Shown one piece after another: positions 22,761 to 36,790 of a stretch of 64,000 bases of DNA. Position 1 is the stretch's first letter; each line of letters starts with the position of its first letter. Source of the DNA: Casuarius casuarius (taxonomy: Eukaryota; Chordata; Aves; Casuariiformes; Casuariidae); NCBI GenBank assembly GCA_003342895.1, contig PTFA01000055.1, positions 4,781,877 to 4,845,876 on the forward strand. The letters are read 5' to 3'. A model generated the notes under the pieces. The model made no database searches and was not told the DNA's origin. It saw only the letters and a list, made by a program, of their open reading frames with translations. The translations under genes and the position numbers were made by a program.

Positions 22761-25276
22761 AAGCTACAGGAGCTGGGTGCTCACTGGGCAGATGTATCTT
22801 CCAGAGCAGAAGGCAACACAGTCCCCCACTCCTTCCTCGCAAGCTTGGCCACAGTTGTAGAGTTTGTCCCTGGGTCTGACTGAATTCTTCCACCCGTGGG
22901 ATGAAATGAAATACCAAAGACCTGGGGGAAAGAGGTTTAACTTCCCACACGTAGGATAGCTCCCAGGAGACTGGGCCCAAAACAGGAGACGTTCATCTGC
23001 AAGGCTTGGCACAGAGTCAAGCTCTGGTAAAGGAACAGCATTTTCTTTAGGAACAGCTTTAGGAATGGATGAAATTATTTACAAAAATAGTCACTTTGGC
23101 ATACAGCTCCTGCCTTCTGAGGGAAATGTGACAAGTGAGAGCAGGTGACAGGCCCTCCCTGGCTCTGAAGGTGAATGCCGTCTTGCCTTCTTGCACCCTG
23201 CAGGACAAGAACAGTTTAAAACACTTCAGATCCACAGTGAAGAGAGTGAGAAGTGGGGCTGTTTCGGTTGAACCAGGCTGAGACATTCCCCTGTGAACAG
23301 TGCTCTGTACTTTTGATACTAACAGAATCTTTTGATATGAGATCAAAACATCTTGGTTCCACTTATGGTTCCAGCCATATAAGTGAATTAGCCTTAGAAA
23401 CCTCTAGTGCTACTGGAGAGGTCAGTGAGCCACCACTGGGAGACTTGGCTTTGCCTTCCAGGCCTGTGTAGCGTTAAGGATCAGCAAAGAGAAGAGGTGA
23501 GGCCACATCACAGCATCGCTATAGGATCAGTAGTAATACAATTGCATTTGGCACTTGTCTGCTCCACGCCACCATAGCTCAGAAAGAAAACCATAATGGG
23601 AGGAAAACTAATGAAATCTCAGGGCCAGGAAAATGCCCGGTCTCAGCAGAAAGCATTTTGGAATGGAATGAACTTTCTGGAGGACAGAGGAAGGAGGAGG
23701 TGTTTTATTGTTAATAGCAGTTGATGATGACAGATGAAATTCTCTTTCATCTGCTGTTTGAGACCTCATTCTTGGATTTTTCCTGATTTTTTTCCCTTTT
23801 ATCATGATCTTAGTCTCTTTCTTTGGAGATTTTAATTATCTTACCATGCGCTCTTCCAGTATGAATAAATTATTATTTTATTTATAGCCATCCTTATAAA
23901 AGATACTTCGAAACCTGAGCTATCAGAAACTTAACTGCTCTGAGCCTAATTGCAGCCAATAACACTTGACACTGCTTTTTTCCCTTGCTGTCTTCTCTCC
24001 CTCCCACTAACACACAGACCCTCAGATGACCAGACCGTAGGTGTAATAGGCAGGACCGATCCCAGGCCTGTGTCTCTGAAAGAGCCATCACACCATGTCA
24101 CAAAGCTTTGCCTTTTCAAACCCATCTGAGTAAAGGAGCGGCCCCCAGGGTAATCTTGTAATTATCCAGAGCTCAGCTATTGCAAAGCAGAGTGCAGCCT
24201 GAGCCCACTTATCGACTTTTCACTTATCTGGGATGATTATTTTAAATACAGTAAAGTCTCTAATAAAAAAGGAAACCATTTAATCCAGCCCTGTGACTGC
24301 ACTGAGTAGGATTCTGGTCTACACAGGCTCTTCTACCTCAGTCATCAGCAAAGTCACCGAGCACCTTCCGGTCATGCATTAAGCAATGTGACTAGCATCT
24401 GTCACATGTTTGTTTTCTCTTCTTTTACCCAGGGGAGAAGTATCTCTGTGAGTTTGTGCCACTGGTACCTTCCTGAGCCATGTAGCAGTTTTTCAGCCTG
24501 ATGCCTTCTTATATCTTCTTTCTTCGTAGACGATTGCTAACTGCCTCAGAATGGGGCTGACTTTAAAATACCTACCACACAAAGCTAACATCTACTATCA
24601 TTATCATCATTGTACAGCTTACCTTCCCATGGCACCTGTCAAACCAAAGCAAGCCAATGAAATAGCACTGAAATGCTGCCTCCTTGGGGTTGAAGAGTGG
24701 CTGATACTGCAGCATATACTACAGAACTGGGGGAGAAATACCATTTTGGACAAGGACACAAGCACAAATTCCCCTAAGAAAAACATCTAGCATACACACA
24801 GGAAAGATCTCAGAGTGTAGAGAGGTCTGCTCCTGAAAATGCCTTCACAGCGTGCAGCTTGGAGCTGATTTGCTTCAGAGACAATGTTCTGGCTGCTCTT
24901 ACAAAGAAACTTCCATTCTCCAGACTTCGGTATGAAGCTATCGAGGTCTCTGACTGCTCACTCCACTCCCCAGACAAGCTACTTACCTGCCCATACTTGA
25001 ACTGCCATGAAAGCTCTGAGGAACCCACCAACACTAGGAGGTATCCCTTCTCCCCAGCTACAGCCAAGGATGAGAGAAGGCTCTTCTGATACCCCCTTGC
25101 TGCAGAGGCAGCAGCGTTAAGCTCAGAGGAAGGTTTTTCGAAAGAAAATTACAGTGGCATTTTCGAATCTCTTAAATATCTTCATTACAAATCCAGGATT
25201 GAAAGGAGGGTTTGCTTTTTTTCTTCCACATTATTTTGAGCAGAAACTGAGTTCTGTTGCAAACATGATTAGTTGG
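22761..25276. other. Non-coding stretch, no gene seen
   Basis: No gene, RNA or repeat could be recognised. Frames are at most about 95 codons, overlap on both strands, and show nothing familiar. Confidence 0.5.
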
Positions 25277-25346
25277 GAGTGAAAATATGACCCTGTCAAA
25301 GTCAACAGGGAGTTCAACACTGACTTCAGTAGTCAGGATTTCACTA
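25277..25346. repeat. Palindromic sauropsid repeat ('GTGAAATCCTG..GTCAATGG' type)
   Basis: The two halves face each other: 'AGTGAAAATATGACCCTGTC' followed by 'AAAGTCAACAGGG', then 'CTGACTTCAGTAGTCAGGAT' followed by 'TTCACT'. The right arm is close to the reverse complement of the left. The pattern matches a MITE-like palindrome of turtle, crocodilian and bird genomes with GTGAAATCCTGGCCCC arms around a GAAGTCAATGG core. It is an old, inactive copy. Confidence 0.6.
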
Positions 25347-27642
25347 TCTGAATGTAGACCCTGGGCAAACCATAGGGAAGTGCTTGTGTTACCTAGGCCC
25401 ATGATCACATTCGGAAGTAACTCTGGCTATTAGGAACCAAACTCCCATCAGAAGCTAGTGGGAAACAGAGCTGGTAGTGCTTAAAAGTACTTCCCACATA
25501 GGAATTTGGTGCCTAACTACTTGTTAGTCACTGGGTCTATGGTTCTTCACTCTCTTGTCTCATACTCTCAGCTATAACGTTGATAAGTTCAAAGGCAGAG
25601 AGCAGGGCACTGGGTGGAGGAGGGGTGTCTGTGCCTGTGTGTATCTCTGTGCGTGTGTGTTTGGCACTCACAGGCATCTCTGCGATCACTTTTAGCAGAT
25701 ACATCTACAGACATGATTCAGCACTTGGCAGTCTGTAAAACCACCTCTCTCTCTCTCACACTTGCTCTCACTCTCTCTCTGTACTGAAATACTCTGTCTT
25801 TCCAGTCTTATGACATTTACCATACTATCTAAATGCATCCTATGACTAAAGTGATGATAATATTTTCCCTCTGTGCCTACCCTGCCTTCAGGAAGGATCT
25901 GTGGAGAGGCTGAGACTGGCTCTGTAAAAATGAAGGTGCAGCCATGGGATAGCTTGCACAACAGTTGCCTTGAGCTCTGAATCATACAAGCTTCATAGTT
26001 ATTTTTCTTGGCTGAGATATGCAATGGTGCAACTGTTTTGGCTTTATGCAAGGAGGGAAGAACAGAAACAGGAAGGATTGCGCTGTGGGAGAGACCCTAA
26101 CCAGAATTCACACCATCAGTGAGGGTTGTAGGTCACTCACGAACAGATTTCATTCACTTTGAAAGCATAACCTGAGGCTCACGGAGTGCCTTGAGATGCA
26201 TGAGCCTGTGACAAAATGGCTGCCCATGGTCCAAACTGTGGTCGGATAGCTCCGAAGAATGGCACATTTCCTTCCCATTTTTTTTTTCCTCTGGGGAGGG
26301 AATAGCTAAGTCAGAAAGGCTTGCAGTGCCACCTGCAGTAGGCAGTCATTCAGCTATTTGATTTTTTGCGTGGTATGCCACTTATTTGCAGAGGTATAAG
26401 TAACAATTTCCACTGCAAGCTATTAAATAGTAATAGGTGTGACATAGTCCCCTGGCACTCCAGCAGGTGCAGCACAAACAAGGCCCTATTTCTCCCTGTG
26501 CCTGAAGGATATCTACTGCACACAGAGTTCTGGCAGGAAAAAATGAGCGACAATAAAAGGAAGACCCTTGTCACGTGTGAGGCAAGTCAGTGATTTTGTC
26601 ACAAAAACAGCAAGAATGGTGCTCGAATAGTTCTGGTTTTAACCTTCAATTAGTGAAAAAGTGGAGGAAAAGGTACAACAGGATTGTTGCAAAGAAACAG
26701 AAGATGAATGAATGTTGTACTTCAGCTGAACACATGTAACCACTTCATATGCTCCCTCTTCATTTCCATCTTCTTCCTTCTCTTTCCTCTCTCCTCTCAG
26801 CTTGAAAGCAAGACTGGGAAAGCAGAGAGGGAGGGGGACCAGCCCTCCTCCTGTCTGTGATTTGTACAAATAAGAGCAAACAATGAGATGTCTGGTTGGA
26901 GGTTTTTCCACACCACTAGAGAACAGTTCACAATGGTTTGCCTCATGTAAGAGCTGGCATCAATAGTTAACTAAGCTGCTCTCTGTGGGTGAAGGTACAG
27001 GGCTGGCAGCAGAAGGAAACAAGAACTGCTCTTTCACTCCTCTGACACTGAACAGTGCAGTGAACCATCGACAATCCCCAGTGATGTGAATGGTGTTTAT
27101 TATTTTTAAAAACTGGACTGAATTTCTTACCAGCTGCAGCATTCTGCTGTAGACACAAAAGAACAAAAAAAAGGCTTGTTGGCTCTGTCCTGAAACACTC
27201 AGCCCGTTTTTGACTCCTAACAGTCCTGGTGTATGTGCATTAGGAAAACAGTAAGGCCAGCATTTTCATGCTTCAGTGCCAGTGACAAGGCAGAAAAAGC
27301 AGAACCAGGAAATATATACAGTTTAAAATGAGATTCGGTAAGTATATAGATATCAAATTTACCCAGGGTGGGCATATCCAATGACAACAAACCTTTTTTA
27401 AAGAATGTTAAACCTCACTTTCCAGCCCTTACTATTAGTGAACAGGATCTCTAAGCTCAAATAGAAATCCCATATAGAGCGAATTCCTACCACTTCTTCT
27501 GAAAAAACTGATATCAGCCATAATTAGAAATGGAGTCTGAGTCTAGATGGACCTTGAATCTGATCAAATATGGCAGCTCCTCATCCAGCAATTCCAGATC
27601 TCTAGGGTCTGTGAAGGCAGAGCAGATAAAATAGAAAAACAT
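25347..27642. other. Non-coding stretch, no gene seen
   Basis: Unique-looking DNA. There is a TG-rich patch at about 25625-25665 and a CT-rich simple tract at 25745-25781, which creates Arg/Glu-rich minus-strand frames. No gene is recognised. Confidence 0.5.
25745..25781 (+). repeat. CT-rich simple repeat
   Basis: An interrupted (CT)n tract of about 37 bases: CTCTCTCTCTC, then CACACTTGCTCTCA, then CTCTCTCTCT. Confidence 0.85.
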
Positions 27643-27746
27643 TAATGAAAATATCAGAGCAGCCTTTAGGCAGCAAGGCAGGAATCTTGGTAACTAATGA
27701 AAATATCAGAGTAGCCTTTAGGCTGCAAAGTAGGAATATTGGTAAC
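27643..27746 (+). repeat. 52-bp tandem duplication, two copies
   Basis: Copy one is 27643-27694 and copy two is 27695-27746. Both begin 'TAATGAAAATATCAGAG' and end 'TTGGTAAC', and they differ at about five positions (roughly 90% identity). The junction is exact, so this is a clean segmental duplication, old enough to have diverged a little. Confidence 0.92.
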
Positions 27747-30700
27747 TAGAAATGCTTTCCAGAAGTATCCGGACTGCAGTAGGAACCCATGCAGTCACTA
27801 GCTGAAGCCAGAGGTTTCCAACCAAGCCTGCACACGCTTGTGATCTACAGGACGCTTCACAAGCCCGTGGTTTGGACTGCACTGTTTGAGAGGAAATGAC
27901 CCCCCTAAGATGTTGCAGATCCCCACAGCTGCAATGGAAGTCGATAGGAGCTGCTAACTGTACCAAACTTTGACACCTGAGCCACACAAGGTGAGACAGG
28001 TTTTAGGAGATTTACACTCTATTTGGCCTAAATGTAAGCACTACCCTTTGTTTCTGTCTGGTCCGGGATGGCCTGAGTGGAGCTCGGGGAGCAGTGTGGC
28101 AGGAAGGCCACAAAGCAGCTGAGAACGTCACTGCTGCTGCTGCTCCTTCCTCTCGCTCCTCTCTCTGTGGGAGCTGAGGGTTTCTGTTACTGAATGTGGA
28201 GAGATCAAATTTGGTGTAAATCTGGTCCATTATTTGGGGATCATTTTTTTCAGCCCCCTTTTTTGGTACCAGACACATGAGGTAATCCAATTACCTGTGA
28301 ATAGATTTGTGGTACCCAGAGCTATTTCAATACTGATGTGCCTCTGTTCCTTCCTGAAAAACATGTCAAAGCAATTTATCTACACATTTGAATAAGTCAT
28401 CTATGCAATCACTCTCCTTCGGGGAGAAATTTAATTTCTTCCACAGAAGGTTTGCTGTTGCTATACAGACATGCGTAAGTCACAGTTAATTGCATAGCTA
28501 TCCCTGAACTTTTCTTTTTAAACCTAGAGAAGTCATCAGAATATGTCCCTTGATTCCCTAACTGGAACCAAGATCTGGTAAACACAGACATTAAAATTAA
28601 ACCGTTAAAGAAACTTCTTCAAAGTATTTATATCTTTAAAGAATGATGTTTCTCCTACAAGTTGTCTTTTCCTTGCTCTTGCACAGCCAAAGGGCTCTCA
28701 TTATGACTACCTTAGTGGAAGTCACATTAAGCAGAGCTCGTATGATTCCCGCCTGTCTGCATAAAGCTTTGCTCGGAGGAGCAAGTAGAACAAGTGCATG
28801 ACTCTGCAGGGAAATTATATAAATATGAAGGCCACACCAGTGCAAGAATAGGAATTAAAGCAGTAGTTTCATATAGCATGTGCTGCCTCTGCTGAAGGAA
28901 GAAAATGGAGTCAAGTTCCTGACCTTGTTGAACAAGTTCATAGTTATGACCCTGCTGTAGGCTGACAGCAGTTGAAATGTGATGTCAGCAGGTTTTAAAA
29001 CAAGAACTGAAGACACTTAATGGGTATGTGGACTAAGGTAAGGGGTCTCCCCACAGGATGATGTCTTCCAGGAGTCTGGAAAGAAAGAGGTGGATCTTAA
29101 AGATTTCTGGTGGTTGGACAGCAAGGGTCAGACCAGTGAAGAAATATGGCCCCTACCTACAGCAAAAGGAATAAATAATGATTGTAGTGTCTATGCAGCT
29201 AAGTTTGATCATTAACTACAATAATTAGTATACTACATCTGTTTTTTCCTGTCTAGTCACAGCCTCATGTTCCTAACCGAGGGGTTGATTTTTCAATCAT
29301 TGATCGGTCTTGGTACTTACTGCTATAATCCCTCTTCCTTTGCAGCCATTCAGCTGTTCCAGTGTGCAGTTTCTTGCCTGGCACTATGCCTGGTTTGTGG
29401 CACAAGTGAAAGCCCAGAGTAGGCAACATCTCCCATAATTGACATCAGTATCAGTATCTATCTAGGGCTGCTGAGAGCTGAGATACCCTGTGGCATGGGC
29501 TATGGAAAATCAGGACTGATCTAGATCAGGAAAACATGGCAATATTGATTAGTCATAAGAAGGTATGGCAAGACTAGACTCTCTGGGGTATAAGTCATTC
29601 AGATGTCTTCCTAATGCTGGGATCAGTGTGCACAGGCAGCTCTTCTGTGTTTCCTGCTCTGTCTGGGAAGGCTATGAAAATTTCTTGTAACTACCACTAG
29701 AGAGAGAGCTGTAGGGACACAATGTATTACACTTGAGAGTGGTCTTTTGGCTTAGGATTTGCTAGGCTGCAGTGTGAAGCAGCTGCCCCATATTTCAGAC
29801 CCTGGGTCATAGATCATTTCAGCTGGCACCAAAATGTTCTGCTGGGTACATTTCACACAGAGGAAATCTTAAAGGAAACATCCCTGTGTATCCCTGTAGT
29901 TTCAGTCCTTTGGATGCATGGAATGTAACCAGTATTCTGAAGTTGCACTGCGTGTCTGCCAGACTACATCTGCTCCATGCAGCCACCAAAAGCATGGATT
30001 TCACACTCAGATGTCTCTTCACTACCTTTTCTAGTGGCACCCTCTGTCATATAAAGTGTCTCGTTTAAGCCAGCGTACCTTGCAGCATATGAAGCTTGAG
30101 CAAGTGCTCTGTGGAGGATGTTAGAGTGAGGTCCTAAGTGACTCCCTGTCTAGGTACAGGATTGAGATACACAGATGTTCTTCAGCTCCTGCCTCTTCGC
30201 TGTGCACATCACCAAGGTACCTGCTCATGGGCTTTCCTTTCTAGGTACAAACATTTTCTCACAGCCATGTTGACAGATCACAAACCTTATAAAAACAGGA
30301 AGTGCCAAAAGTATTCCATGTTGTCTTTGAATAAAGGGCAAAACTTACACTACAGAGAGGGTTCAGTCTCAGTTGGATTCTTAATATGAGTAGGCTTGGG
30401 GTAAAAAGAGCTTGCCACCAGTCCCCCCTTTTTTTCCCTTTATACAAATATCCCATTATTTCAAACAACATCCTCTGATCCAAAGGCAGGAGTAAGTCAC
30501 CTCCAGCAAGCTCTCTGACGAGGTATTCCATCAGACATGGAAATCATCTCAGCCTTTCTTCAAAATTGTGACAGAATTAGGTTCCTGCAAGCTCCCTCCA
30601 GCCAGTTGCTGCATCACTCGCCTTTACCTCTTCGGTGCGCAAGCTTGTTCCACCCCATTATAACTGCTGGTTATTACATATGACATCAATCACTGGAACT

Positions 30701-32976
30701 CACTTTCTGTCCATAAGTATCCGCTTGATTCACAGATCTTCTGTACAGTATTTTTTGTATATGTGATGGTGTTCAGAGAAATTAAGCCCATGCTTTGGCA
30801 GCTGCTCTTTCCACACCCAGAGGAAAAATGAGGGGAGTAGGGAAGGAAAAAAGGACCAAAGCCCATAGCCACTGCAGTCAGCAGCTGTTGAAAGAATTTA
30901 ACCCTGAACATTTATCATGGCATGAGGATGGGATCAATATGGACCTCACGTTCTCACTTCATCAATCTACATCCCCCAAGAGACCAAAATGAGGGAATGA
31001 CCCTTGCAAGCAGTGTTCCTCCTCTTGCCTTCCTACCTTTCTTCAGCCTAAATTGATGCTATTCCAATGTATAGCATTGTGTTCACCTGCAGTTCAGAGA
31101 CACTATCATGCTATTATAGAAGTAGTGAACAGTGAATGGCCAAAAAATGTTATTCTGAGAATGTACGAAGTTCCCACTTAAGACTTCAATGATTGTCTAG
31201 AAACAAAATAATGCAGAAACACTATCTACTCTGAACAAGAGTCAGTTCCCCACAGTTAGAGTTGGGCAAAATCCAGAAAGTGTACCACACCTGGTGCATA
31301 CAAAATTAGATCAATATATCCATTTTTCATTTTGCATAATCCAAAACTAATTGGCAAGGTTTTGTGTAACCTGACTCTCTCTGGTTGCATATAATGGAGA
31401 AGAAAACCTAAGATCTTTTACCTAGTAAGCCTAAAACTTGAGCAGTACAGCTAACAGTACCTGGCAAACTCCAGCATATATTATTAAATCAAAATCCAAA
31501 TGACTGAAATAAAAATTAAAATCTTAGTTCCCCTGGCCCATTTTGTCTCAAAGACTTTGTATGAATACATAAAGCTCATGCAGAGTTTCTACCTTGGTGT
31601 TTTTATGACTTCATATGTTCTTCTGTAGTGGGGATTTTCTCTCATTAAATAAGAAAAACATGCATTTCTGAACGAATCACAGGATGCATTTTCAGCAAGT
31701 AGTTTCCATGATATTACAAGCCACAAGAACTCCATGTGGGAACTTCATGAACAGCAGCAGATAACAGAGATTAAACAGCTGGTTTGGGATTTTTTAGACC
31801 GACTACTGCTTTTTGTATGATTGTGCTCAGGAATAATCATTTCAATCATGTGGAATACAAGTAAAGCTGTAGAAAATAAATAATTTATAATGAATATTGA
31901 GATGAATAATCTAGACAGTCAACTTAATGAATTGTGGACAGTATTCGGATAGGACAAAAATATACATTAATTGCCAGAGAACAATTAATGCTTCTCCTTA
32001 ACTGTCCAGAGCTGCTGCAGATGCAGTTTTAAGCATATTATTGCTTTTATAAACTGATGAACAGTATTTACAAGATGGGTATTCCCAAAACTCCCACACT
32101 CGTCCACTGCTTGGAATTGGAATAGTAAAAAAAAAAAAAAGATTCTAGGAACAATTCACAGCTAAGCTTCAAAACAATTAAAATGCATGTAAATTATAAT
32201 GCTCCAGAAATTAATCACTCCAACAGATGGCTGGTATCTTGTTAATAAGAGTAAAACAGACACTTGTCTTTCTTTAGAATACATACCTTGAAGACTATAG
32301 GAATGCCAAGGGACCACCAAAAATTGCATTGCTGCAAGCCAAAGGATCTGACCATGAACTAATGATTATAATGATCTGGAACACCAGAGACAAACCATTC
32401 GGGGCAATGTGATCTGAATCCAAATGTTTATCCTTCTTCTCTTTCTATCCAGCTAAAGTTTTGGATTTAAACAGTACCAGCCAGAGGGGGTCTGGATGTG
32501 GGCCTTGGCTTCACAGGCTGGATCACAATTGGGATTACAGCTACCATTAATATCCACAGTGACTTTGCACTGAGAGGCTGCCTACCTTGTTTGCAAAGGC
32601 AGCTCTTGGATCCTGGGAAGCAGAACTTCAGCTTGCTCTCAGCAGAAGATTTCAAAATCTTTTTTCTTTAGCAAGCCTTGAGGATGAACTCCCTTTAAAT
32701 ATATCTCTAGGGCTGAAAGGACAAGGAGCTCAGCAATTTTCTCTGGCTTATGCACACACACACATAGACAGGCACCCACATTATGTAAAATGATTTGGTT
32801 AAGTTTAATTATTGTATAAAGAACATTTTCACAATCACCCCAGATCCTCAGGCCATGCCATGCTTTGCAAAGGGGCAGAAAGCTTGTCCTGCACAAGAAA
32901 CCATAGGTGAGATTCTTGAGCCAGAAATAACTGAGCTGTCTCCAGAAGCAACATAAGACCATCACCATGGCAGGGC

Positions 32977-33003
32977 AGAGCTAATTAGTGAATTAGCATA
33001 TTA
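32977..33003. promoter_or_regulatory. Cluster of homeodomain/POU-type AT motifs
   Basis: 'GAGCTAATTAGTGAATTAGC' followed by 'ATATTAATGC' packs a full TAATTA core, a second ATTAG and a TTAATGC/octamer-like word into 27 bases. Such clusters are seen in developmental enhancers. In AT-rich DNA chance clusters are common, so this is a weak candidate. Confidence 0.2.
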
Positions 33004-36000
33004 ATGCTTCTAGGATCTGATCTACTACCTTCACTCATCATGGCGTGGTCCTCTGTAATTTAGTATAGGATACTAGGGACTTCTGTTCTTTCTGATTGGT
33101 GGCTGTATGACTGTGTAGTCCAGCTTCGTGCTCCAGTATGTTATGGTTGTGTACCCCAGCTTTCTGCGCTGCACAGGGGTCACATTTTCTAAAACATTAA
33201 TTTTGGAATTTAAGAATCCAGAACTTTACTGATGATGTAAAATAAATAAATCAAGACCCATGGACTAAATTAAAGATTGTGAGCAAAGTGGGACAGAACC
33301 ATATTCCAATAAATAATATACTACAAATAAATTAATAAATAACGTACCTCTGCAAGTTCCATTTTGCAAGGTAGCACTTCTATCCTTCTAAGTGACAACC
33401 AGCAGATAAATACTGTAACAGCCTCTCTCATACTACAATGGATCTGGTTGTTAGAGTTTCCATTTAGCCAGTACTCCCAAAGGAACATCTTAGGAAGTAC
33501 AGGTTTTATAGGTATTGAGACTGTATTCAGAAACACCGAACAGTGAAGCACTGTGCGTAGTGCTCTGCCACCGAGGGCAGGCTTCCCCAAGCTCTAAGTG
33601 CTGTCAACAGCTGCCAACATATAGCAGTCGACTGACCCAGATCCAGCAGCTCGGGAGAAGGAAAGTTTACAGAGTTGACCTGACAGGATATGAGGGGGTC
33701 TTAGCAATTTGCAGACAGTATGGGGAATATCACAGGCCCTCTCTAGAGACAAGGAAATAGCCGGTTCTGTCTACTTGCCCTACAGAGAAGCTGGAACAAG
33801 TTAAAAAGAAACAAGATGGGGGGACATTTTCTTCTTTGAGAATAAGCGGGATAGAAAGAACTTTCTACACAAACTATTATCTTGGGCTGATAAATACCCC
33901 ATCAGTTTTCATCTCTTTCCTCTTTCCCTTGTCAAGATTTACAGTAATCAGAGGTGGTGCAGAAGGAGAAAGGGAGCTGGCAAATGGGAAGAGCTGCTTG
34001 CCCTCATGTCCCAGCTGACCAAAGACAGGAGAAAGGCTTTGAAAAAATCCGACTATTCTCTGGGCAGTATAACACACTACTGTGATTCTTCACTTTTTAT
34101 TAACTTCAGCAAAAACAGCATATGGAAATACAGAATTGCATGTCTCTGAGTCCTGCATGACCTCCATCCTCTGGCAGAAAGTGTTCCCTTAGTGGTGTCC
34201 TAGTGGTGATGCATGAGGTGGGATGGGGCCTCAACACTAGCGCTGGTGTCAAAAGCAATGACACTCCAGGCTGGGGAAGGGCGATGGTGATATCCTAGGT
34301 CTTGTTACTTTGACAAAAGAGCAGAGTTAAAGGGTGGTAACTGTGTGAAAGCAGCCCTAGTGGCCTGTTCTTCTTGGAGGTGCTGATGGAAGTGTTACTG
34401 AGCCTTTCCTGAGGGTAACATTAGGGCTTGCCTATTGAAGACCTCAAGAAGGAAGAGAACAAGGAGTCATTGTTCTCCAGTAACAACACAGCACCTTAGT
34501 CAAAAATGTAAATGTTGATGATTATTTCAGTGTGTTCTGTTTGCCAAAATCTTTTTGGAGACTTCCTTGATACGCAGCATATTTAAGCTTGCCTTTAAAA
34601 CCATAACGTGAATTCCTCAAAATTCTTCTGTGGTGTAGCCATGAGACAATCAGTAGGTGTTTTCACTGCACCAGAAATATTCTCATTCCCTCTCAGTAGC
34701 TCCTCTTCCATCTCTGATCTTTGGTCCAACACATCTCTTAGTTTAGTTTATGAACTGGCTTTTTGGATGGCTTAACTTACCTTGCTGTTGCATCAAAATA
34801 TATTTGGAAGCATTGAAGAAGTCATGATAAATTACAAATAAAGGAGAAGTCCTACTTCTTGAGCAAATAACACAGCCTTTATATTAGCCCCTTAGGCCAG
34901 CTGATAGGAGTAGATCATTCAATCTCTTACACAGATAAGAAGCTTGCCCAGCTTTATACTAGTACAACATTAGACAATTGTTACTGCCTTTTCTTCCACT
35001 CCAGTAATTCCTGGAATCTATTCCTGGAATAGAAACATAATAATCACAATTTAATAGATTGATATATGTTACATATCAGTATATAGCACACTGATGATTT
35101 AGGAAAACATTTACCCTGTACCTGCTGTTCACAGGACTTAAAATCCAGTGGTCAAACATAACTATTCAGTTAAAACAACTGCCTGTTTTTATGCTCAGTT
35201 TGAGTTTCCTCTATGTTGAGTATATTGGTAGACATATGAAGTTAGAGCCCAGAATAAATGGTGAAATGTATATCTGAATGAAGTGTTCCTGTGCCTTTTT
35301 AAGAATAGATATGCATCGTATCTCAGATCAGAATCTGACCAATAATATATGCTCCCAGATAGTTCAGAAGATAGTAATTCATTTGCAGATTTCCTCAGTT
35401 CATAAAAACTTCAATACTCTGCCAATCTATAAAATATCTGCGTTCCATGTAAATCAGGAAACAGCATTTCTGACTGGAGGAAAACAGCTATATCAGGCCA
35501 TCATATCCTGTTGCCTGCTTGATTGAAGGGCATTTGTGTTGGAGCAAAGCTCAGAGCATTCTGAAAATGTAAACACAGGGATCACTCCGTAAAAATTATA
35601 TGTGCACTCTAAACTAATACATAGCTCTTGGTTGTGTATTATGCAGCAAGGCATTTAAAGGGGTCATCATGATGATATATGAATGGCAGTATGGCCAAGA
35701 CTAAAGGGCAAGATATTCCATTAGGATTATTTCTTATTGTATTAAAAAAATTACTTCCCACTCAGAAAATGCTTCAAAATCTAATTATTTTGTATAAAAT
35801 GCCTCTTCTCCTCTTCCTCCAGGCTATATCACATACTAGAAGAGGATTCTCTGCTTACATGGATTTTATCTTAATGAATTGCCTAATCTTTTCAAAAAAA
35901 ATGTTTTTATAAATAACTTTTGAGCACAGCCCCTTAATTAACAGCAGGAATGCTTGTGGACTGAAAACAAAGCCAGTTAGTGACTCTTGAAATTACATTC

Positions 36001-36589
36001 AGGGACAATTGCTTTGGCATTAGCATTCCCGAATTGAAGTCAATATCTAGTTCCTGAATTATGTGCAGTGCCCCATGTAGCAGGAAGTCAGACATGGAAT
36101 AAAAAGCTTGGGGTATTGCATTATCCAGGAGCATACTCTGCCACTGTGGCTGGGGGAGCCTCACCTCTGTGACACACTACCTCTCCTCCTTCTCCTGCTC
36201 TTTCCACAGAGCTAGAGAGGAGTTCACAGGGGAAAAGCCACACAAGGATGAGGGAGGACACACACCACATTTTAACAACCTAGCGAATGTTCTTTCAAGG
36301 ATCAGAGCTGGGGCAACAATCCTTCAACTAACCCTTCAAAAAATCCACAAGCCTTTGAAAAAGGAATATGCAGTAGGGCTCCTTTATCTTTCAGTTTCTG
36401 CATTTTAGGGTTACTCACATCTCAGCATCCAGTGTTGAATGCTAAGGAGAGAACTAGCTTCTTTCTTAAAGTTTTTTTAAATGGACGTTGAGATTCTCAC
36501 CTGCTCTTAAGAGACAGAGTCTTAGGAAAAAATTCGGACAGCCCGTGATACATTATCAGCTCCAGACAAGCTGACATTGGTGCTATTGC

Positions 36590-36790
36590 AGGCACTGCTT
36601 CTGGGACAAGCCTTGTCCCCTGTCCCCGTGGGGCCGGGCGCGAGGGGAAGCTGTACAGAAAGCAGGCTGCACAGGGCACCCGCGACACATGGCTTCCACT
36701 CTTTGTCTGCCGGGAGACGCCTTGCGGTCCATACTGAGATGCCTGCTGGAGAGCCAGTGGGCTTGCTGACACTCTCTCCGCCTCACTGGT
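36590..36790. other. Small GC-rich patch
   Basis: A 200-bp rise in GC with about ten CpG. Frames are open on both strands, including part of the 215-codon minus-strand frame at 36497-37144. No protein is recognised. The patch resembles the other small GC islands of the window. Confidence 0.4.
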
